Shown here: piece after piece, positions 1 through 11,968 of the stretch
Numbering within the stretch: the first letter of the stretch is position 1
Layout of the letters: the number at the start of each line of letters is the position of its first letter
Origin: Vitellaria paradoxa
Lineage: Eukaryota > Streptophyta > Magnoliopsida > Ericales > Sapotaceae
NCBI GenBank assembly: GCA_019916065.1
Contig: CM034241.1
Location: forward strand, 8,097,223-8,161,222
Direction of reading: 5' to 3'
DNA: 64,000 nt
Program-made: the position numbers and the translations under genes
The notes under the pieces: generated by a model
What the model saw: only the letters and a program-made list of their open reading frames with translations
Told to the model about the DNA's origin: nothing
Database searches by the model: none

Positions 1-2148
1 TTAACCATTTAAACACTATCATATAACAACTAAGAGAAATAAAATTTAAGGAGATTTTTTTGGTAATTGACTAAATTTTAAAGAGATGATTTATAACTTA
101 AATTTTTTAATTCAAAATTTATATATACCAATATTAGTTTTTTTTTTTCTAATAAGACTAATTATTTTAAAAATTTTTGAGGAATCAAATTATAATATAA
201 ATTTTTTTTAATCAAAAAATTTACATACATAAATATAATTTTTTTTTAAAATCAGAGATGTCACCCGGGCCCACCACAGCCTTGTCCGCGTCAACCCTTG
301 GGATGGTTTTACAAGTTAGGAAAATGAAATATTATCAATTTTTTTTTATTATTACTTTTTGTCTATACAATATTTTTTTATTAATTTTTTTTATTTAATA
401 ATTTTAAAGCATAGTAGTCACGTTTAAAAATTTATAAACAAATACTTCAAATAAAAAAATCACCCACAGATAAACCAAAAAAAAAAAATTAACTTTTTTA
501 TTTCTCTTTTTACAATGGGTAAGTTCTCTTATTTTTAATTATTCTTTATAAATATCACAGGATGAGGGTAAAAACACTGTTAAATTTGTAATACATGTAA
601 AAGTTCATAATCTAACTCTTGCTGGGAGGACTCATGCCTCTTCCGCTTTCAACTGGTAGTTCGACTGGTATCTTATACTTCATTAATTTTACTATATTAT
701 TTATTTTTAAATTAATTAAATTAAATAAATTATAACATTATCAAAAATAATTTTAGTTTAATAAATCTTGAATAAAATAATTCATTTTTATGTGATGCAA
801 ACAAAAATAGATTAAGTATTGAAATTAACAAAATATTTATAATAGAAAAGAAAACGAGAGTGAAAATAAATTTTTTTTTGTTTAAGTTTTTCTGTAAAAC
901 AAAAAAAAAAATAAAAATAGATATATCAAACACGTTTTTGTTATCTATTTTCAAAAATCTATAAATATAAATGGGGAAACGACAAATACAAACACTACCA
1001 ATAGGAAACTTTTATTATGGTTTAATTATTATTATTAGGTGTCCTGGCAGGACGAACCTATTCATGAAACGAGAGAAGATTTTTTCTCCACTCATCAAAT
1101 TAAAAAGTCATAAAAATAAAAGTAAAACGAAGAATGTTAATTTTGAAATAATAAATAGAAAGTGAATGTAATTACGGCAATTGATATATTTTGTATTAAT
1201 TGTTCTTCACTACGAAATTAACTTTGTAATTTGTAAAAACAAAAAATGACAAAGGGTAGAGAGAGTTTTTGAAGCAGTGCTAACATCTTCACCCAATATG
1301 GTAATTTTTATAAATAAATTGATTAACTTACCTTACAGAAATTAACTTATATTATGATGATTTATAATGTTAGAACAATAATACTAACAATATGAGAATT
1401 AATATATAGTTTAATGTAAAATATAATATAGTTTGAAAAAAGTATAAAAGTTAGTAAAAGTTGATAGATTTTTAATAAATTAATACAATAAAGTTTGTAA
1501 CTTTAAACATATTACTTATTTTCATAAAAGAATACATTTAAATAAGAATGGATGCATAAGACAAAAAAAAAAAATTATAATAATTTTCACTTGTATGTAA
1601 GTTCTCTTATTTATAACATTTTCATGAATGTAAATAGAAAACTTAAAAATTATTAAAAAAATATTATGATAAATATTAAATAAAAAGTATCATAAATAGG
1701 AAACAATAATACTACAAAATATTAATATCGTAATAATTTGTTGTTATTATATAGTTTTGAATTAAACAATAATACTAAAAATAGTAGATTAGTTATAATA
1801 ATATTAAATTACAATTTTAGGTTCATTAAATATTTATATTAGTTAAAATATTAAATAAACGAATTAGAATATGATAATATAATTAATTTAGGTTTAAATT
1901 AGACGCTTTCAATTAATATTGTAATGGCTGGTTACTCCAAATGATTGAAATACTTTTATTATTTGAACTCATAGTTTGATTTATGTTTTAATGAGTAAAT
2001 ATTGAATTGTTTCGTAATATCTATTGTTAATTTATTTTAATTTGTATACGTATTATTTTATTTGTTGTATATTTGATCTTCGGATAATTATTGAAGTGTT
2101 ATTTTTTTGAATAACATAATTAACTTTTAATTACCTCTAATTACAAGA
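1..2148. other. CACTA 5' internal AT-rich region, no gene
   Basis: AT-rich non-coding sequence inside the CACTA element, without a credible coding region. At about 690-970 there is a stretch resembling the right half of the Harbinger-like MITE at 19772-20772 (similar run of ATAATTCATTTT, AATAGAT, poly-T and TTTTTGTTATCTATTTT blocks), so an older MITE fragment may be embedded here. The version-2 counterpart, 27241-29378, differs by many one-base homopolymer indels. Confidence 0.6.
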
Positions 2149-2150
2149 AA

Positions 2151-2796
2151 ACCCCTAATCTTGCTTGGGCCCAATCCAACATTTTTCTTGGGCCTTCTTG
2201 GGCCCAGTCCAATCCAATACGAATACGATAAGAAAATTAGGTCAAACTAATATTATAATATTGTTTCTAGGTAATTTACCGAATAATATAGTAATTAATT
2301 ACACAAGCAGCAGTAGTTAATTAATAATATTTAATTAGTTCAATTAATAACTACAATAAAACCCCTAAACTTGCCTGGGCCCAATCCAACATCTTGCTTG
2401 GGCCCAGTCCCAGTCTAATCCAATACGAATACGATAAGAAAATTAGGTCAAACAATAATATTATAATATTGTTTTAGGTAATTTACCGAATAATATAGTA
2501 ATTAATTACACAGCAGTAGTTAATTATAATATTTAATTAGTTCAATTAGTAACTACAATAAAACCCCTAATCTTGCCTGGGCCCAATCCAACATCTTGCT
2601 TGGGCCCAGTCTAATCCAATACGAATACGATAAGAAAATTAGGTCAAACAATAATATTATAATATTGTTTCTAGGTAATTTACCGAATAATATAGTAATT
2701 AATTACACAAGCAGCAGTAGTTAATTAATAAGAGTTAATTAGTTCAATTAGTAACTACAATAAAACCCCTAATCTTGTCTAGGCCCAATCCAACAT
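2151..2796. repeat. Tandem array, about 202-bp unit, three full copies plus a partial
   Basis: Units begin with ACCCCTAA at 2151, 2361, 2563 and 2765, giving periods of 210, 202 and 202 bp. Each full unit contains an AAACCCCTAA block, one or more TGGGCCCA-type motifs, a CCAATACGAATACGATAAG block and an AATTACCGAATAATATAG-like AT-rich block. It lies between the AT-rich 5' region of the CACTA element and the tnp2 gene. AAACCCCTAA is one C longer than the plant telo-box, and TGGGCC is the plant site II core, so promoter function is possible but inferred. Confidence 0.9.
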
Positions 2797-3374
2797 CTAA
2801 ATACTTTATTCTAAGTTAGAAAACAAACAGACATTGAGAACTACTTTATTTTATTCATTTGCATATATTAGTGAAACTTAGACCCGTTTAAGAATCTCGT
2901 ACGCCACCTGTTTGGTCATCCTTAGGTAACGGATTAGGTCTTTGACCAGGTTCGTTGTCCTTTCGATGAACGTGCGGGGATTGACGTACGCGATTCTTGA
3001 ATTGTCCAGTATGGACAGTTTGGGAATGCAATTATCCATCCTGTCTTCAACAACTCATGTACTGTCCTATGTTAGATGAAGCTTCGGTTGACGTCCTGTT
3101 GTTCTCCGGGTGCGTACACAGGGTACGACTGATGTCGTCTGTGTATCGTGTACTTGGAGAACCACGCGGACATGCTGCCGAAATTTTATCTAATTAGGGG
3201 ACAAAGGCATTGAGTTGTTGAGTGCAAGTTGGATCGTGTATTCTCGAATGGGATAGGACCAACCACCCTGTAATGAGGAGGTAAAGTTTAAGACTAGGTG
3301 TTTTGCATATGGCACTACATTTTATAGTAATGACATTTTTTTCCTCTTGGGACTCCACAGACACTCTAAGCGAG

Positions 3375-6300
3375 ATGGATAAGAGTTGGATTGATTTGCC
3401 GAATAGGATGTCCCCGGAGTATGTGGAGGGGATTAATCAGTTTATTGCATTCACCAGTGGGTTTCCCAGTGGGTACATTAGTTGTCCTGCAGGAAGTGTG
3501 CTAACCGGTATTACTATACACGGGAGGTTGTCAGAGAGCACCTGATCCGTAATGGGTTCCTGAAGCAGTATAAATTCTGGACTCTCCATGGGGAAGAGTA
3601 TACCGCCTCTCTCGTCCGAAAGAAACCGTTGAGGTGGAGGCCGAGGTTGCAGAGGAAGCTGATCCAATGCTCGCGATGCTAGCTGATATCGCATGTGGAT
3701 TGACACATGAAGACAACGGTGCCGGTATTAATCTGACGGGTGGAACTAGTCCCCGCTCGGGTGCAGATGATGAGTCATTGAGATATTTTGAAATACTCGA
3801 TGATGCGCAGACAGAATTATATCCTGGATGTCAGGAGTTCAGTAAATTGTCATTTATCGTTGAGTTGTTACATTTGAAGGCGTTGAATCACTGGTCAGAT
3901 ACGTCATTTGACATGCTACTACAGTTACTCCGTAGGGTTTTACCAGCGGGAGCTAAGCTTGCAGAATCGTACTACCAGGCACGCAAGTTAACTGAGAATT
4001 TGGGATTCACATACGAAACTCTGGATGCATGTCCCAATAGTTGCATGTTGTTTCGGAATGAGAATGGCAACCTCGATACGTGTACCGTGTGTGGTGTTTC
4101 GAGATGGAAGAATGTTGGTACTATCCAAACTCGGCAGAATCGTTTGGGTAGTTCAAATCGTGGTAAGCTTGTGGCTGCAAAGCAAGTGCGCTACTTTCCA
4201 CTTAAGCCACGATTGAAGAGATTTTTCATGTCATCCAAGATCTCTAAACTAATGACTTGGCATGCCGAGAACAGGGGGGATCATGGGAACTTATCCCATC
4301 CAACAAACTCTCCGGCGTGGAAGGATTTTGATAGAAGACACCCTGATTTCGCTGTCGATTCTCGCAGTGTACGGCTTGGTTTGGCGGCTGATGGATTTAA
4401 CCCATTTTCAGGCATGACTGGGGCAACTCACAGTACGTGGCCTATACTGTTAGTTCCATATAATCTTCCACCTTGGCTGTGCATGAGGCAACCTTTTGTC
4501 ATCCTATCGACATTGATTGACGGACCTAAGGGTCCCGGGGATAAAATAGATGTTTATATGCAACCATTGATTGAAGAGCTTAATGAATTGGACTGATGGT
4601 GTGATGACATTTGACTCAACAAGAAATGAAATGTTTAAACTACGGGTAGCATTACTATGGACAATTAACGACTTTCCGGCGTACGCCAACTTATCTGGTT
4701 GGAGCACGAAAGAGAGTTCGCATGTCCTTGTTGCAATCAGAGCAAGAAGTCAACTTGGCTAAAGTATGGTAGAAAGTGGGCGTACATGGGTCATAGACGC
4801 TTCCTACCTCCGTTGCATAGGTTTAGGAAGGACAGAGTCTCGTTTGACGGCACTCGGGAGTTCGGTCCGGCACCACGAGCAATGACCGGGGTCGAATTGC
4901 TGGCCCAGATGGAGCGGGAGCAAATTCGAACAGTATATGACTTTCAGGATCTGTTAGCCCCCCGCTACCATCTATTTTGGTGCAAATAGGAACCGAACCC
5001 ATAATTGGAAGAAGAAAAGTATTTTCTATGAGTTGCCCTACTGGAAAGACAACTTACTCAGGCACAACTTGGATGTCATGCACATTGAGAAGAATGTTTG
5101 CGATAATATATTGTGGACGATCCTTGGTGTTAAGGGGAAATCAAAGGATAATGCTAATGCTCGACGTGATTTGCAGGAGATGGGATTGAGAACTCCATTG
5201 CACTTGCAGCCGGGAGAGTCCAACAGGGCATACATGCCACCTGCACAGTACACCATGAGCAAGGAGGAGAAGGATGCGTTCTTGTTAATTCTGAAAGGCG
5301 TGAAGGTACCTGATGGATATTGCTCGAATATTTCGAAGCGAGTCAACATGAGCGAACGGACGTTACAGGGTTTGAAAAGTCATGACAACCACGTCCTGCT
5401 TCAACAGTTGTTGCCTATAGCAGTAAGGACATGTTTGCCTAATAATGTTGTGCAGCCGTTGATCGAGCTCAGTAATTTCTTCAGGCAGTTGTGTTACAGA
5501 GTAATCCGTACAGAAGATTTAAAGGGTCTGCAGGACAGGATTGCTTTGACACTGTGTCATCTAGAGAAAATTTTTCCGCCGGCATTTTTTGATGTATGGT
5601 TCACTTGACTATACACCTAACTGAAGAAGCCCGGCTTGGTGGCCCTGTCCAATTTAGGTGGATGTATCCGATCGAGCGATATATGAACACATTGAAGAGG
5701 TATGTGCGGAACAAAGCTCGACCGAGGCATCCATAGCGAAAGGATATTTGATGGATGAGTGCATAAATTTTTGTGCGGCATATCTAAACGATGATGTCCA
5801 AACGACTTTTAGCAGGTGTCGGAGCGGATAAATGAAGGCCCTATTGGGGAAGGCACGTCATTTGATCTCAACCATATCGAGTGGATCCAAGCTCATCGGT
5901 TCGTGCTCTTCAACACCCAATCAGTTGTGCCATTGACCCAGTAAGTCACGTTGTCGTAATAAAGAAAGTTAATTACATCATATTTGTAATAAAAATCGTG
6001 ATTATTCTCAATCCTGTTTGATTTGCATTGCAGGAGACAATAAACGAGCTGAAACAGAACATGCCTCGTGCAACAGACAATCAAATTCGAATGTCCCATT
6101 ATCAATGTTTTCATGACTGGTTTAAGAACTACGTACGTGTTAAATATTTTCATATGTTTTTATATGATTTTCACATCACAATTAATTTGTGTTTAATTAA
6201 TCATGATAATTTACATTTCATAGGTATACAATTTACGAAGTACTACGGATTCTATTTTGACCGATGAAATAAAACAGTTGGCTGATGGTCCTTACACGAC

Positions 6301-6862
6301 AGCTCGACGTTTCACAGCTTGTGACATCAATGGGTTTCGATTTCGCATCAAGGAAGTAGATGATAGGCGAGCAACACAAAATAGTGGCATCGGTTGTCCA
6401 TCTATTGACGGTGGTTACTATTACGGCCAACTGAATGACATTATTGAAATCGTTTACAATCGCGGTTTAAGATATTTATTATTCAAGTGTGTTTGGGCTG
6501 ATCCAATTCGCGGGTTAAAGCTGATAAGTACCAATTTAAATTGGTCAATTTAAACAATTTGTTACATCGAGATGTACAAATAGAAGCTGAACCATACATA
6601 CTGGCATCCATGGCAGAGCAAGTTTACTATGTTGGCGATCGAGCTGATCCCAACTGGCAAGTTGCAGTTAAAATGTCAAGGAAGGGGTGTACCAATCGAC
6701 TGCGATGAGCCAGATATTGATCCATTCGCCCAACAAGCTCTTGACCAAGATGCAATTGTCCAACGTGATGAAGATGTTAATTGGGTTAGGGACACGGTCG
6801 AAGAGATACGGTTGATTTACATACTAATACACGGTTGTGTACTTTTTATCCGAACAAGGTAG
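3375..6862 (+). pseudogene. CACTA TNPD-like transposase (tnp2), frame-broken, copy 1
   Basis: Main transposase gene of the CACTA element. Domains recognised in order: a Transpos_assoc-type N-terminus (MDKSWIDLPNRMSPEY at 3375, continuing in another frame with RKCANRYYYTREV near 3495); the tnp2 core in the 320-residue ORF 3634-4596 (CPNSCMLFRNENGNLDTC, VPYNLPPWLCM) and in ORFs 4571-5608 (HNLDVMHIEKNVCDNIL); DUF4218-like sequence (ARLGGPVQFRWMYPIERYM) near 5620-5690; and DUF4216-like sequence 6257-6690 (AEQVYYVGDRADPNW). Likely introns are 5941-6033 and 6133-6233. A one-base loss near 3490 and breaks near 4596-4760 and 5608 split the frame. The same breaks occur in copy 2. Activity is unlikely as written unless these are sequence errors. 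Confidence 0.9.
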
Positions 6863-6965
6863 ATTTTAAATTTATTTTTCTTTGTATTTGAAATTATAAT
6901 AAGTTTAAATTGTGAACAGTTAGGGAGCCATGTTCGGACGCTAGGAGAGGACTGGTCCTAGGACG

Positions 6966-8611
6966 ATGGCTGAGCGTCTCGGGCTATCCTGTGCCGGGAG
7001 TAGCTCAGCAGATGTTCCCACCTTCACCCCCTATGTCCACGCGTCCTTCAGTGACTGACACAGATGCAGGTAAAGTTCTTTAATTTCGGAATGTATCTTA
7101 TCCAACAACAGTAGGTATATTCTGTTGTTTTATCATGTAACAATTTGTTTGAAACAGATTCTCCCACTCCGAGCAGGCTTTCGAGGTCTGGCAGAGGGCC
7201 CTCGAAGGGATTGCGCAGTGGAACTGCGGATCTCAGTGGATGACCGTTCAGTGGGATGACACGCCCCATCCGGTTGGGAAGGATGGACGGTCTTTGATTT
7301 CACAGCTCGGACATTTGGTCCGGAATCCGATCAGATTCCCATTGACCACCCTCGAGTGGGATCGTTTTCCCAGATTCTACGTTCGAGGGTCTATGGACCG
7401 AGGTACAGGTATGAAAATTTTATATCTAATTGTACGTGTTTATGTGCTGAAACTTGTAACAAATAATATTCTACAATTTGTCATTTTTAGGCCAATGTAG
7501 TTGATGTTCCTCCAGACTTCCGGGACGTTATGTTCGCCAAGTGTCGGAAGATGTGGAAGGATCATAAAAATAAGATTAAAGATAAATACTGGAAAGGTCA
7601 TGAGAATGACCCTGACATCCTCCAGCGGGTCCCACCGGGCGTTCTTCCCCACCAGTGGGCTGAGCTCGTCAGGTATTGGTCGAGTCCCGAGGCACAGGTG
7701 AGTAGATTGCGAGTTAATTATTTTTCCTTAAGTTTTGACGTTATCAAGCGTAAATTACAAAAAGTAATCGAAAAAAAACTTAAAATAGGCGGAGGCCCAA
7801 AGGAACTCGCGAAATCGAGGATTGCAGGGGCCGGGGCACAAGGAGGGGACTCGACACTTTTCTCAGGTTCGCCACGAGGTAAAAACATGAGCTTATCACG
7901 CCAATAGCAACTTTTTATTTATCTTTTTTAATGATAGTAAATTATTAATATAATTTACCTTTCAACAGAGGACAGAGGAGGGCCTGAGGACAGATCGGAT
8001 GTCCATGTGGTTGGCGACTCGACGTACTGATTCGCCGGAGGTTCAGGCTATACAGGTAACAAATTTTAATATTTTGTCCAATCAACATATAATTTAATTT
8101 TTTCTTTAGATAATATAGTTAGTTATCTTGTTTTTTCTATTTCGGCTTGTTTGCATTAGGCGCAGTTTAATGCACGTTAGACGAGCTGTCGCCAGATGAG
8201 AGGGAGTCCGAAGAGAGGAGGGACGAGATATTTTTCTCCATTGTCGGACGCGATGGTCATGGATACACGCTTACGCGGGCGCAGGTATTCCACGCCGATC
8301 CGTCGCACGAGCAGAATCATCTTCTCAGGCCAGACGTCGCGATCAAGATCTGCTGCAGACCTTTCGAGCTGAGATGGACGCGCGAGAGGAGCACTTCGGG
8401 CCGAGATGATGGCTGAGATGGAGCGCCTCTCTCAGAGTCAGAGCCATCCACCTCCTCCTCCTCAGGTTAAAAATTTTATTTCTCGTTACTATTACTCATT
8501 AAAATTATATAAATTTATTTATTCATGTCTTCTTAATTATCACGTTCTAATTTCATTATTATTTCATTGTAGGACCCGGATGATGGCGGATGGCCCTCTT
8601 GGACTGATTAG
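6966..8611 (+). pseudogene. CACTA TNPA-like protein (Transposase_24 family), multi-exon, copy 1
   Basis: Second gene of the CACTA element; in En/Spm the TNPA-type protein binds the subterminal repeats. Exons inferred from GT-AG borders: about 6966-7069 (start uncertain), 7158-7408, 7491-7697, 7789-7878, 7969-8055, 8160-8465 and 8573-8611. Family-typical stretches are VQWDDTPHPVGKDG in exon 2, FRDVMFAKCRKMWKDHKNK and PPGVLPHQWAELVRYW in exon 3, AEAQRNSRNRGLQGPGHKEG in exon 4, and DELSPDERESEERRDEIFF in exon 6. The last exon is short and acidic and ends in TAG at 8609. Stops or frame slips occur in exon 1 and near 8180, so it is broken as written. It lies just downstream of tnp2 on the same strand. 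Confidence 0.85.
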
Positions 8612-9046
8612 GATCTATTTGTATATATTTTGATCAGTACATTTATATATATTTTGTTTTTGTATTTTGAACATTTGTATATAATAAAATTTTATTTTAA
8701 TTGTAATCTAATTTGATATTGTGTTTGTATATATAATCATAATTAGGAGATATGTTTTTTTTTTTTACTGATTTTATGAAAAATTTCATTAATTCCATGT
8801 GCAATTTAATAAATTAAATTTAATATAAATATTTATACATAAGTAATTAAATATAATAGTTATTATAAATAATTAATAACTATTAAATAAATAATCATTA
8901 TAAATAAAAAATAAATTATTATTAAATCATTTTTTAAATAATTTGATTTGTAAAACAAATTATTGAGATCTTATTATAACAAAATTTAAATTATAATTAT
9001 TGAGATTTTTAAATAATTTAAATCTTTTTTTTAAATTACTTATAAT
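8612..9046. other. CACTA 3' untranslated and AT-rich region
   Basis: AT-rich sequence after the TNPA-like gene. An AATAAA-type polyadenylation signal lies at about 8683. No coding potential was seen. Confidence 0.6.
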
Positions 9047-9480
9047 TAGCGACCGTACGTGGCGGTCGCTAATAGTCCATTCGGGTCGCTAATACTCGTT
9101 GGTGCAAATGGCCATGGCTCCCGCGCGAACTTATTGCGACCGCTATTCAGTATTTAGCGACCGCTAACTACGGTCGCTAATGATTCGCACCATTTTCGCG
9201 CCACAAGCAGTATCTTCGCGCCAAACAATAGCGACCGCTTTTTCAGTATTAGCGACCGTTTTGAGCGGTCGCTAGTATCCCTACGTCTAAACTCGAGCAG
9301 TCGCAGGAGCGGTCGCAAATAATTTAGCGACCGTCATAGCGGTCGCTAATATTTTTAGTGACGAAGTAAATGCGACTCGTTTGACGCGGTCGCTAAACCG
9401 TCGCTAATACTTTTAATGACCGCGTTTTCACCTTTAGCGACCGTCTTTGGCGGTCGCTAGTTCCACAATTTCCACTAGTG
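9047..9480. repeat. CACTA 3' subterminal palindrome array and terminus, copy 1
   Basis: Five inverted pairs of TAGCGACCG and CGGTCGCTA lie at 9047-9071, 9155-9179, 9250-9274, 9325-9348 and 9435-9459. The spacer is 7 nt in four of them and 6 nt in the fourth. Extra single or degenerate GCGACCG units lie between them. The array runs to the element end, CACTAGTG at 9473-9480. Subterminal motif arrays are the known binding region for TNPA-type proteins in CACTA elements; the binding role here is inferred. Confidence 0.9.
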
Positions 9481-9483
9481 TTA

Positions 9484-10311
9484 AAAATATAAATGCAAAG
9501 TAAAAATACACAATTTATTCACTTATCTAACTAGATCCGATCTCTATATGAAATCCTAGAACAATATATCAATAAATAGTATTTAAAATCGAATATTTTA
9601 TTTTTATTATTTTTAAATTATTAATAAATAATTCCCGCATATAATTGTAAATAGTTAAATGATAAAAAATCGAGTGCCAAATTACCCCCCCTTGTCCGTG
9701 AGTTGCTTGGTTGAATGGTTGACAATTGAGTGGAAAAGGAGGATACTGGCGTCACGCAATAATATTAATCCCGTAATATTAAGTTTTAAAAAATTAGATT
9801 AAAATCTAACGATTTAAACTTATTCAAATGTTTTTAAATTAAAAATACTTGATTGAAGGTAGATCATTAAATTTTAACCTAATCTTCATATTTAATATTT
9901 GAGTAACATTAGAGAACGATGTCTGTCCCGAATTGAGTGAAGGCCAAGTTAACCCCTCCACAACCCATAATCTTCAACCTGCAACCCACTATTCCTATAT
10001 TGGGAAAGTGTCTCTCAGAGGTTTGCCATGTGCATGGGCTGATTCTGATCCCCTCCAATATATATATATATTATATTAGTATATGCAATCTCTATCATTA
10101 ACATGGAAATTATTTTTCTATCTTTGTTACACATACAAAATATATAAATAAAACAATAATTATACAGGAAAAAAAATTATACTGCATGTGCTCCTCACGC
10201 TACCTAACTCTCTTTCTCAAAATCAATACTCGAAAACAAAAAAAAAATAAAGTAAGATTGGTTTGGGATTCCCGACAGCGCCTATCTGACAACCAAGTCA
10301 ACTGTAAAAAT
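9484..10311. other. AT-rich spacer, no gene
   Basis: Sequence between the CACTA 3' flank and a small MITE. It includes a TA microsatellite near 10060-10078. I see no supportable coding region. Counterpart in version 2: 36711-37546. Confidence 0.6.
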
Positions 10312-10314
10312 TTA

Positions 10315-10644
10315 GGTAGCATTTGATTTATTTTTTTGTTTTTATTTTTTATTTTTAATTCTATGTATTTTATGTTTTAAAATTTCAAAACAAGGAACAA
10401 AAAATACTCTATTTTTCTTATATTGAGATTTTCTTTATTTTGGGATGAAAACATTCAAAATGACGTTTTATCATTTTACATTTCATGTATAAACACATTT
10501 CTATTTTCTAAAATCGATTTTGAAAACACAAGTAACCGAATGCATTTTAAGTCGTTTTCCTTATTTTCAAAAATATAAAATGACAAATAAACTCAAAATA
10601 GAAAATAAAAAATAAAAATTCAAAAAAAAAAATCAAATATCACC
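10315..10644. mobile_element. Harbinger/Tourist-like MITE, 330 bp, version 1
   Basis: The ends are imperfect inverted repeats: left GGTAGCATTTGATTT, right the complement of GGTGATATTTGATT. It is flanked by TTA at 10312-10314 and 10645-10647, a 3-bp duplication typical of PIF/Harbinger elements. The interior is A/T-rich without an ORF. The same insertion is present at 37550-37879, and a related element lies at 47928-48262. Confidence 0.75.
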
Positions 10645-10782
10645 TTAATGTTTAGAGAAAAAAAAAAGAATAAATTGTCAAAAGCGTGTATAACTCAACT
10701 ATTCATACGTTCTGAATATTTATATGTGTGGATAGTGATAGATAGTGGAACCCTTGATTCTACCATAATTCTATGTTTATCT

Positions 10783-11072
10783 CGTTAGCCACCCTCTTCT
10801 GGTACGAAGAAACCCGTAGCCGCTACCGTAAGAGTGTGCACTGGATGAAGCTGACTCTGTGACCTTAACGATAAATAATCACAGAGGGTAAACCAATTAG
10901 GTAAGCTCTAGCTGACCGACTCAGCCGACAAGACTATTAGATGGCCCTCCACAATTAGAGGAAGGACTGCTCCTGGAAAGAAGTCGAGCCCGAAACCTAT
11001 TAATCCCAGACCTTTTAACCCGCTATCTGAACCGACTCAACTACCATTTTCAGGGCGTTAGCCACCCTCTTC
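10783..11072. repeat. Unclassified segment bounded by 17-bp direct repeats, version 1
   Basis: The 17-mer CGTTAGCCACCCTCTTC occurs at 10783-10799 and 11056-11072. The 256 bp between are GC-richer than the surroundings and contain GAGCCCGAAACC, whose complement loosely resembles a tRNA B box. I do not recognise the family. The segment may be a short retroelement or the remains of one. Counterpart at 38017-38307. Confidence 0.5.
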
Positions 11073-11692
11073 CCTAATACACAAGTGGCTTTTGAGGGAG
11101 TATTTAATACTCATGTATTGGGTACAAAAGGATTAGGTGAAATGTGGCAACTTGACATCTTGCTCATTGTGCACCTTTTTTTAAAGATATTTCGTTGTTC
11201 CAATTATGTTCTAAGTATCTAGTTAGATTTTAATTATAACACCCACTTCCATTAGCACACGCGTTTCTCTGGTGAAAGGATCAACAATTATGGTTGGGAT
11301 AGTCTTCTTGATTGTAACTCTAGATAATGATCAAGATCATGTCACATATATATAGTTAGTATTGTTGTGCCCACAATAATAAATAAAACAAATAACATTG
11401 CAGTAGGATTTAATTTTAAAAATGTTAAATAAGAAATTGTTTTTACAAAAAGAATTGCAAGTATAATATAATATAAGAGTATCATATTCCAAATTATTCG
11501 TCGGAGAGCTAGGTTAGAAATTAGCTTTTAGAAGAAAATTATTTCGACCGAAACTCAAAAGAGTATCAATGTTGGTAGTGGGCTTGACCGTTCTTTTAGA
11601 GCTCAAGCCCGAGCCTCCACTCCACGGATCTTTTTCTTTAGCATTCTCAATTCATCTTCCTTCCTTCACTGGCCGAATAATTTTTTTTTTTT
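11073..11692. other. AT-rich spacer, no gene
   Basis: Non-coding sequence between the unclassified segment and the Copia target site. No supportable feature was found. Confidence 0.6.
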
Positions 11693-11697
11693 AATAC

Positions 11698-11956
11698 TGT
11701 TAGATTTAATAATGTATAATCGTATATAATTAGTATTCCTTATTTTATGCCTTTCCTTATTTTATGTCTTTCCTTATATCATAATTAGGAATATTATTCC
11801 ATTCCTTATTTTTTAATCCAATCATAATTAGGATTACTATCTCCTATCAGGATTAGGATTATTGTCCTCTTATATAAAGGACCTTGTAGTCTTGTATTCT
11901 CACACACAAAATAAATATTAATACATAATTCTTTACTTCTTCTTTTATTCTTATCA
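11698..11956 (+). repeat. Copia 5' LTR, version 1
   Basis: 259-bp LTR, TG...CA. A TATATAAA box at 11871-11878 is a plausible LTR promoter element. It is followed by a downstream leader of about 75 bp up to the primer-binding site. Confidence 0.92.
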
Positions 11957-11968
11957 TGGTATCAGAGC
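11957..11968 (+). other. Copia primer-binding site (initiator tRNA-Met)
   Basis: TGGTATCAGAGC immediately after the 5' LTR, the standard plant copia primer-binding site complementary to the 3' end of initiator methionine tRNA. Confidence 0.93.

Larger units (their letters stand above)
1..9480 (+). mobile_element. CACTA (En/Spm) DNA transposon, copy 1, 5' end outside window
   Basis: The 3' part of an autonomous-type CACTA element. It carries a tnp2 (TNPD-like) transposase gene, a second Transposase_24 (TNPA-like) gene, a 3' subterminal array of TAGCGACCG motifs, and a terminus ending CACTAGTG followed by TTA. By comparison with the complete copy at 25615-36707, about 1.6 kb of the 5' end, including the terminal repeat, should lie left of the window. 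Both gene regions carry frame breaks in this copy. Confidence 0.9.

Noticed and set aside
5038..5349. 103-residue minus-strand frame in the CACTA tnp2 region (also at 32266-32577)
   Set aside because: Antisense shadow of the tnp2 coding sequence.
9047..9459. CRISPR-like array
   Set aside because: The repeats are short inverted pairs at irregular intervals at the end of a CACTA element in a plant genome; these are subterminal transposase-binding-type repeats.
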